Of a DNA stretch of 10,963 nucleotides, positions 7,333-10,963 are shown piece by piece. Origin of the DNA: Akkermansia muciniphila. GTDB lineage: Bacteria; Pseudomonadota; Gammaproteobacteria; Burkholderiales; Burkholderiaceae_C. The notes under the pieces were generated by a model. That model had not been told where the DNA came from and ran no database searches. It saw only the letters and a list, made by a program, of their open reading frames with translations. The stretch is from contig CALPVM020000049.1 of NCBI GenBank assembly GCA_943327015.2, positions 1 through 10,963 on the forward strand, in the 5' to 3' direction. Within the stretch, counting starts at the first letter, position 1; each line of letters begins with the position of its first letter. The position numbers and the translations under genes were made by a program.

Positions 7333-7941
7333 TCAAATCGCATTCAAAGTAACTTCGTCAGGGTCAAACACCAACTCGCGCTCAAATAATTCAGCGGCAT
7401 TTTTTGCCACTTGCAAGGTATCAAAATAGGCGTATGCGCCCACGCCTACAGCGCCTACCAGTGGCACAAAGCGGGATGCGCTTTTATTGATGACAGATTT
7501 AGTAATCTGCACCCCGAGCATTTGTGCCATGGACTGTAGCATTTGCACAGACGCGTGACGCACCAAAGCACGTTCACCCACCCGCACCACCACGTCACGC
7601 ATCAGTTGGGCCGATACTTGTTTAAACAAGCAGTAAAGCATTTGCTCTCGTCCCAAGGTAGATTGTTTGCCATACACACTGGCAATGTCTGAGACCATTT
7701 GCGACTGCAACTTCCAGACACCTACCAGTTCGGGCAATACAGTTAACCACCCTAATGGACCCAGAGGCAACGCCAAAGTGCCGGCCATCAGGCTCGCGTT
7801 GCGCGCCGCTATACGGGCAATGGCTTGGGCGCGCTCGGTGGGGTTGTCTACAGCTTTCTCATGGCTGGGTGGAATGTACACCACCACATCCATAATGGCG
7901 TCAACCACCTTGGCTTTTGCAGTTGTTTCAGAATTGCTCAT
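7333..7941 (-). CDS. EcsC-like membrane-associated protein, function unknown
   Basis: A 202-residue protein of unknown role. Two hydrophobic stretches stand out: Gly/Pro/Leu-rich residues about 50-76 (LALPLGPLGWLTVLPELVG) and residues about 158-176 (VPLVGAVGVGAYAYFDTL). Between them are amphipathic helices and a segment with LQSQMVSDIASVYGK. The pattern of Ala/Arg-rich helix, Gly-Pro-Leu turn, LPEL, Leu-Gln, Ile-Ala-x2-Tyr-Gly recalls EcsC-family proteins (PF12787); no catalytic residue can be named. I chose the ATG at 7941 because a strong ribosome-binding site, GGTGGGAGAG (7949-7958), lies seven bases before it. An in-frame ATG at 7962 would leave that site inside the gene. The start overlaps the end of the upstream nuclease gene by 14 bp, so the two are probably translated together. 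Confidence 0.6.
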   Translation of the reverse strand: MSNSETTAKAKVVDAIMDVVVYIPPSHEKAVDNPTERAQAIARIAARNASLMAGTLALPLGPLGWLTVLPELVGVWKLQSQMVSDIASVYGKQSTLGREQMLYCLFKQVSAQLMRDVVVRVGERALVRHASVQMLQSMAQMLGVQITKSVINKSASRFVPLVGAVGVGAYAYFDTLQVAKNAAELFERELVFDPDEVTLNAI

Positions 7942-9349
7942 GTTGTGACTCTCCCACCTCAAAAACAGAACGGTCTATCCCAATCGGTTGAGACAGGCGT
8001 TTTACCAGCAAACGGTAAGTGTCAATATCAAACGCTAACGCCTGCTTACTGGATGTTACATCGGCCAATTCGCTTGCATTATGCACGGTTGCCAAATGGC
8101 ACCATTGGTCGAATACATGAATATCGGTGCGCTCAGAGCGGTCATCGTACTCACGTATAGCCACTTTACCTTGATGTGGCCAAGCCAGCAATCGTTGCTC
8201 GGCCAGTGCCATTTGCAAACGGACACGGTGCAGGGCAGGGGACTCCACTCCGGTACACATGCCTTTGCACTGCTTAATTTGAAACGCAAAACAAGCCCCC
8301 TTGCCAGACTCCAACCCTACAGCCTGTAAGCACAAATGATGCGTGCTGCACAATTGGCGCAATGTTTCAGTAGCCTGCCGTTTAGAACGGTACACACCAA
8401 ACAGTTCGCCCGCACCAGTTTGTTTTAACTTGTCAAGGCGCACCAGTTGCAACACAGGGCGCACGTTCGGGTCGGGATGCAGGCGCCAACTGCACAATTG
8501 GCCTTCACGCCGCAACTGCCGGTTATAAATAGGTTGCATTTGCTTAACCAAACGCGCCTCCAGCAGCAATGCTCCAAGCTCGCCGGCGGTTTCACGCCAC
8601 TCAATGCGCCGAACCTCCTGAAGCAAGCGCATTTCTTTCGATTGTTTGCCGGCTGCCTGAAAATGCGATAGCACCCTGCGGCGCATATGCACACTTTTTC
8701 CAATGTACAAGGGCAGGGCACCACTGCCGTACATGAGGTAAACCCCAGGCGTGTCGGGCACATCAGAGAGTGGGGTTTCCAAATGCGGTGGCAAACTGGC
8801 ACTACCCTGCAGTAAAGATTGTGCAGTGGCTGCAAGCTTTTCAGCGCCAAGTTCTGCTTCGGCAATTTTGAGCCAGGCCAATACTACGTCCACATCGCCC
8901 ATGGCTCGGTGCCGCGCTATAGTTTGCAAGCCGTGGCGCTCCAGTATCGCATCCAAACCATGCCCCTTAAACTGCGGGTACAAACTGCGAGAAAAACGAA
9001 CAGTGCAAAAAGTTTTGGCTTTGAAAGCAATACCCAATCGATCCAATTCTTTGACTACAAAGCCGTAGTCAAAGCGCACGTTATGGGCAACAAACACGGC
9101 ATCTTGCAATACCTCAAGTAGTGCTGGGGTTACCTCTTCAAAAGTGGGAGCAGAGGCCACCATAGCATCGGTAATGCCGGTAAGTCTTTGAATAAAATCA
9201 GGAATAGATACACCCGGATTGACCAAGCTGCTCCAACGCGCAACTTCTACGCCGTTCTCAATGCGAACTGCGGCAATTTCAGTAATACGATCCCGCTCTG
9301 CACTACTGCCAGTGGTTTCCAGGTCCAGCATGACATAGCAAGGCAGCAT
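7928..9349 (-). CDS. DnaQ-like 3'-5' exonuclease fused to UvrC/Cho-like GIY-YIG endonuclease
   Basis: A 473-residue two-enzyme fusion, probably acting in DNA repair. Residues 1-165 are a DEDDh exonuclease: Asp9 and Glu11 (LDLETTG), Asp94 (HNVRFD), His147 and Asp152 (HRAMGD), all catalytic positions present. After a linker, residues about 196-280 form a UvrC-type GIY-YIG nuclease with GVY (202-204), YIG (215-217), Arg225, catalytic Glu264 in LLLEA, and PIYN ending at Asn276. The C-terminal part has the UvrC/Cho cysteine cluster Cys353, Cys361, Cys365 and then diverges. There is no UvrC RNase H-like half or helix-hairpin-helix tail, so it resembles Cho (3' incision in nucleotide excision repair) with an added exonuclease. 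Similar fusions are known, for example Mycobacterium tuberculosis Rv2191. The gene starts five bases after the NUDIX stop and overlaps the EcsC-like gene. An alternative start is Met7. Confidence 0.9.
   Translation of the reverse strand: MLPCYVMLDLETTGSSAERDRITEIAAVRIENGVEVARWSSLVNPGVSIPDFIQRLTGITDAMVASAPTFEEVTPALLEVLQDAVFVAHNVRFDYGFVVKELDRLGIAFKAKTFCTVRFSRSLYPQFKGHGLDAILERHGLQTIARHRAMGDVDVVLAWLKIAEAELGAEKLAATAQSLLQGSASLPPHLETPLSDVPDTPGVYLMYGSGALPLYIGKSVHMRRRVLSHFQAAGKQSKEMRLLQEVRRIEWRETAGELGALLLEARLVKQMQPIYNRQLRREGQLCSWRLHPDPNVRPVLQLVRLDKLKQTGAGELFGVYRSKRQATETLRQLCSTHHLCLQAVGLESGKGACFAFQIKQCKGMCTGVESPALHRVRLQMALAEQRLLAWPHQGKVAIREYDDRSERTDIHVFDQWCHLATVHNASELADVTSSKQALAFDIDTYRLLVKRLSQPIGIDRSVFEVGESQHEQF
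7949..7958 (-). promoter_or_regulatory. Shine-Dalgarno site deciding the start of the EcsC-like gene
   Basis: On the minus strand GGTGGGAGAG lies seven bases before the ATG at 7941. It sits within the last codons of the upstream nuclease gene. It is one of only two strong ribosome-binding sites seen in the window and argues against the longer in-frame start at 7962. Confidence 0.6.
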
Positions 9350-9354
9350 AAAAA

Positions 9355-9900
9355 TCAGGCAATGTCTAGGGTGTGGATGCCAAACTGGCCGGCACGACGG
9401 TCAGCAAAATACCGATCCAAAGTTTCTTTAACGGTTCTAAAGGCTATTTCGTCCCACGGAATGTCTTGTTCAGAAAACAATTGTGCCTCCATGGTTTCCG
9501 GCCCCGGATTAAACTGGTCACTCAGTAGTTTTGCGCGGTAAAAAACATGCACTTGCCCCACGCGTACTACATTGATCAGACTGAACAAACCTTCCATTTC
9601 AAACTCAGCGCCAGCTTCTTCTACGGTTTCGCGGGCAGCGCCCTCTGAAGTGGTTTCGTTTAGCTCCATAAAACCAGCGGGCAACGTCCATTTGCCTTTG
9701 CGGGGTTCGATGTTGCGTTTGCATAACAACACTTTGTCCCCGAAGTGTGGCACCGTGCCCACTACATTGAGCGGGTTTTCGTAATGCACCAAGCCGCAAC
9801 TTGGGCAGACTGCGCGCTCCTTGGCGTCGCCATCATCCGGCAAGCGGTAAACTACAGCCGTGCCGCACTGTTTGCAATGGTGAATGGAGTGGTGCAGCAT
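9355..9900 (-). CDS. NUDIX hydrolase with N-terminal zinc ribbon
   Basis: A 181-residue cytoplasmic pyrophosphohydrolase. Residues 9-35 form a zinc ribbon from two Cys-x2-Cys pairs (Cys9/Cys12 and Cys32/Cys35). The NUDIX fold follows at about 45-165, with a perfect Nudix box: Gly76, Glu82, then REx2EExG with Arg90, Glu91, Glu94, Glu95 and Gly97. Zinc-ribbon NUDIX enzymes of this layout include NudC-like NADH diphosphatases and ADP-ribose or FAD-type hydrolases. This one lacks the long NudC N-terminal domain, so the substrate cannot be named. It is 23 bp after the ABM gene and five bases before the exonuclease-Cho fusion gene, so probably cotranscribed with both. No ribosome-binding site is evident before the ATG. 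Confidence 0.93.
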   Translation of the reverse strand: MLHHSIHHCKQCGTAVVYRLPDDGDAKERAVCPSCGLVHYENPLNVVGTVPHFGDKVLLCKRNIEPRKGKWTLPAGFMELNETTSEGAARETVEEAGAEFEMEGLFSLINVVRVGQVHVFYRAKLLSDQFNPGPETMEAQLFSEQDIPWDEIAFRTVKETLDRYFADRRAGQFGIHTLDIA

Positions 9901-9923
9901 AGCGTTGGTTTAGAGTTAAAACG

Positions 9924-10226
9924 TTATAGTAAATTGAAATGCTCTACTTTGGGTGGTTCAGCAAAATAAGGCCCGACAATGCTGCGCCATTGACCAAAGG
10001 CTTCAGACTCACGAAAACCCACCGTATGGTCTTCTAGAGTGTTCCAAAAAATATGCAGCAAGTAACGCTCCGGGCTTTCTATACCATGGTGCAGCTTGTG
10101 GCTAATAAACCCCGTGGCTTTTGCAATGACATCGTTCACACCCCGACCGAGATCGTGAACAAATGCAGCGTTTTGTCCAACATGGATTCGAATATCAACA
10201 ACTTCTAAAATCATGGCGATGCTCAT
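9924..10226 (-). CDS. Antibiotic biosynthesis monooxygenase (ABM) fold protein
   Basis: A 100-residue single-domain protein with the pattern of the ABM/dimeric alpha-beta barrel family. It begins with a beta strand (MILEVVDIRI), then has a helix with Asn-Asp-Val-Ile, then His43-Lys-Leu-His-His and IESPERYLL (49-57). Trp61, the LEDHTVGFRES segment (64-74), Trp80-Arg81 and the closing Pro-x-Val-Glu-His-Phe (92-97) complete the pattern. Family members include quinol or haem oxygenases, and also many proteins of unknown reaction; no specific substrate is apparent. Its ATG overlaps the stop of the exported helical protein gene as ATGA, so translation is probably coupled. Met5 is an alternative start that begins directly at the first strand. 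The NUDIX gene follows after 23 bp. Confidence 0.85.
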   Translation of the reverse strand: MSIAMILEVVDIRIHVGQNAAFVHDLGRGVNDVIAKATGFISHKLHHGIESPERYLLHIFWNTLEDHTVGFRESEAFGQWRSIVGPYFAEPPKVEHFNLL

Positions 10227-10462
10227 TGTTTGTTGGCGCGCTTAGCTTCCCGTTCAGCTTTTTTGTCAGCTATTTGCTCCTTGTGCGCAGCTCTTTTAGC
10301 CTCGCGAAGTTCCTTGCGGGCTTCATGCACATTTTTTCTTGCCTCGGCTGCTGCTATTTCTTCTACTTTTAGTTTTTGCTTAGCGGCCTCCACAGCGGCG
10401 TCTGCTGCCATAACCGACCCCACACAAGCTGAAACTAGGAGCGCAATTGATAATTTTTTCAT
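10223..10462 (-). CDS. Small exported charged alpha-helical protein, function unknown
   Basis: A 79-residue protein not recognised as a named family. Residues 1-19 are a clear Sec signal peptide (Lys-Lys start, hydrophobic core, VMA cleavage site), predicting a periplasmic product of about 60 residues. The mature part has no Pro, Gly or aromatic residue. By count it holds 17 Lys/Arg against 12 Asp/Glu and about 17 Ala, so it should be almost wholly helical and basic. A seven-residue repeat with Glu-Ala-(Arg/Lys)-(Lys/Arg) starts at 40, 47 and 54, followed by looser heptads, which suggests a coiled coil or single helix. The reading frame is supported by the signal peptide, by the ATGA overlap with the ABM gene and by its place at the head of the minus-strand run. 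Low complexity makes homology searches unreliable. Confidence 0.65.
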   Translation of the reverse strand: MKKLSIALLVSACVGSVMAADAAVEAAKQKLKVEEIAAAEARKNVHEARKELREAKRAAHKEQIADKKAEREAKRANKQ

Positions 10463-10605
10463 AATGAGAGCTACCTAAGCAATTAAATAAAACAATTCTA
10501 GTGCACATTACCAAGGCATTTACCTGCATTCAAACCCTAATTGAAGATCGGGTTCTTAAGCCCCATGATAATTCGTTAAGCATTTACAGTTTGAGGTAAC
10601 TTTTA
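10463..10605. promoter_or_regulatory. Divergent intergenic region before the exported-protein operon and the ynjB-like gene
   Basis: A 143-bp non-coding stretch with genes leaving in both directions. Leftward, TTGGTA (minus strand, 10509-10514) and TTTATT (10486-10491) with a 17-bp spacer form a weak sigma70-like pair for the small exported protein gene. Rightward, GATAAT at 10567-10572 resembles a -10 box but has no good -35 at normal spacing. A small imperfect hairpin surrounds CTTAAG (10550-10564). No regulator site is recognised. Confidence 0.35.
10593..10597 (+). promoter_or_regulatory. Shine-Dalgarno site of the ynjB-like gene
   Basis: GAGGT lies eight bases before the ATG at 10606. 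It is one of only two clear ribosome-binding sites in the window and supports that start. Confidence 0.65.
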
Positions 10606-10963
10606 ATGAAGTTTTGTACATTTATTTGTCTGGCGTTCTGGCTGAGCTTAAGCTCTGCAGCCAACCGTCAATGGCAAGCCATTGAAAAAGAAGCTGCAGG
10701 CCAAACGGTCTATTTCAATGCTTGGGGCGGGAGTGAGTCTGTCAATGCCTATATTCAATGGACCGCAAAACAAGTTAAATCGCGCTATGGGGTAGAGGTA
10801 CAGCACGTCAAAATTACCGATGCAGCAGAGGTGGTCAAGCGCATTCAAACCGAGGTTGCAGCAGGTCGCAAAAATGGCTCTGTCGATTTAATTTGGGTCA
10901 ATGGTGAGAATTTTCGCAATCTCAAAAACGCCGGTCTGCTGTATGGTCCATGGGCAGAAAATG
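10606..10963 (+). CDS. ynjB: YnjB-like ABC transporter substrate-binding protein (partial, C-terminus off right edge)
   Basis: The first 119 codons of a periplasmic binding protein. A signal peptide spans residues 1-18 (Lys2, hydrophobic core, SSA cleavage site). The mature part contains the YnjB hallmarks: GQTVYFNAWGGSESVNAYI (32-50), RYGVEVQHVK, AAGRKNGSVDLIWVNGENF (86-104) and AGLLYGPWAE. E. coli YnjB belongs to the YnjBCD importer, whose substrate has not been firmly established. The permease and ATPase genes would be expected just beyond the edge. It is transcribed divergently from the exported helical protein gene and has a good ribosome-binding site. No link to the galactonate genes is apparent. 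Confidence 0.87.
   Translation, partial: MKFCTFICLAFWLSLSSAANRQWQAIEKEAAGQTVYFNAWGGSESVNAYIQWTAKQVKSRYGVEVQHVKITDAAEVVKRIQTEVAAGRKNGSVDLIWVNGENFRNLKNAGLLYGPWAEN

Noticed and set aside
7942..7962. N-terminal extension of the EcsC-like gene starting at 7962
   Set aside because: The strong ribosome-binding site at 7949-7958 would fall inside the gene, and the seven extra residues show no conserved feature.
8425..8865. 146-residue Cys-rich open frame on the minus strand
   Set aside because: Alternate frame of the exonuclease-Cho fusion gene, overlapping the GIY-YIG domain; no motif of its own.
10230..10478. 82-residue hydrophobic Ala/Ser-rich open frame on the plus strand
   Set aside because: It is the complement of the Lys/Glu/Ala-rich exported protein gene; the opposite strand of such codons reads as Ser/Leu/Phe/Ala by necessity.
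10550..10564. GGG...CCC hairpin around CTTAAG as a terminator
   Set aside because: The stem is short and imperfect, has no following T-tract, and lies upstream of two divergent genes where no transcript should end.

Overview
The window looks like a stretch of a betaproteobacterial chromosome, probably Burkholderiales and perhaps near Comamonadaceae. This rests on protein flavour (an exonuclease-Cho-type fusion, an IlvD/Edd sugar-acid dehydratase, a FadR-type regulator), compact gene packing and roughly balanced base composition. The assignment is inference; no rRNA or other marker is present. Coding density is very high. The only gaps of any size are two divergent intergenic regions of 97 and 143 bp. 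No tRNA, rRNA, IS element or CRISPR array was seen.

Region 1 (1-7332) is a sugar-acid catabolic island built around one divergent promoter region (5665-5761). Leftward, on the minus strand, run a FadR-subfamily GntR regulator resembling DgoR, an Fe-S aldonate dehydratase of the IlvD/Edd family, and an ABC importer: MalK/UgpC-type ATPase, family 1 sugar-binding protein and MalF/UgpA-type permease, the last cut by the window edge. Rightward run 2-keto-3-deoxygalactonokinase (dgoK) and KDPGal aldolase (dgoA), overlapping by ATGA. Together they encode uptake of a galactose-related substrate and the lower De Ley-Doudoroff route: D-galactonate to KDGal to KDPGal to pyruvate plus glyceraldehyde 3-phosphate. 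Compared with the E. coli dgo operon, the enolase-superfamily DgoD is replaced by an IlvD-type dehydratase, and the MFS transporter DgoT by an ABC importer. No sugar 1-dehydrogenase or lactonase is visible, so the upper pathway must lie elsewhere or the imported substrate is already an acid.

Region 2 (7333-10462) is a tightly packed minus-strand run. In transcription order it holds a small exported, highly charged helical protein, an antibiotic-biosynthesis-monooxygenase (ABM) fold protein, a zinc-ribbon NUDIX hydrolase, a DnaQ-like exonuclease fused to a UvrC/Cho-like GIY-YIG nuclease, and an EcsC-like membrane-associated protein. Gaps are 23 bp or less, or the genes overlap. It meets dgoA with stop codons that abut exactly.

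Region 3 (10463-10963) is a divergent intergenic region followed by the start of a YnjB-like ABC substrate-binding protein that runs off the right edge.

A recurrent feature is that most start codons lack a recognisable Shine-Dalgarno sequence. The clear exceptions are the EcsC-like gene and the ynjB-like gene. I found no convincing wholly new system. The most worthwhile leads are the hybrid galactonate module with its compact divergent control region, the exonuclease-endonuclease fusion in its NUDIX/EcsC setting, and the exported heptad-repeat protein coupled to the ABM protein.
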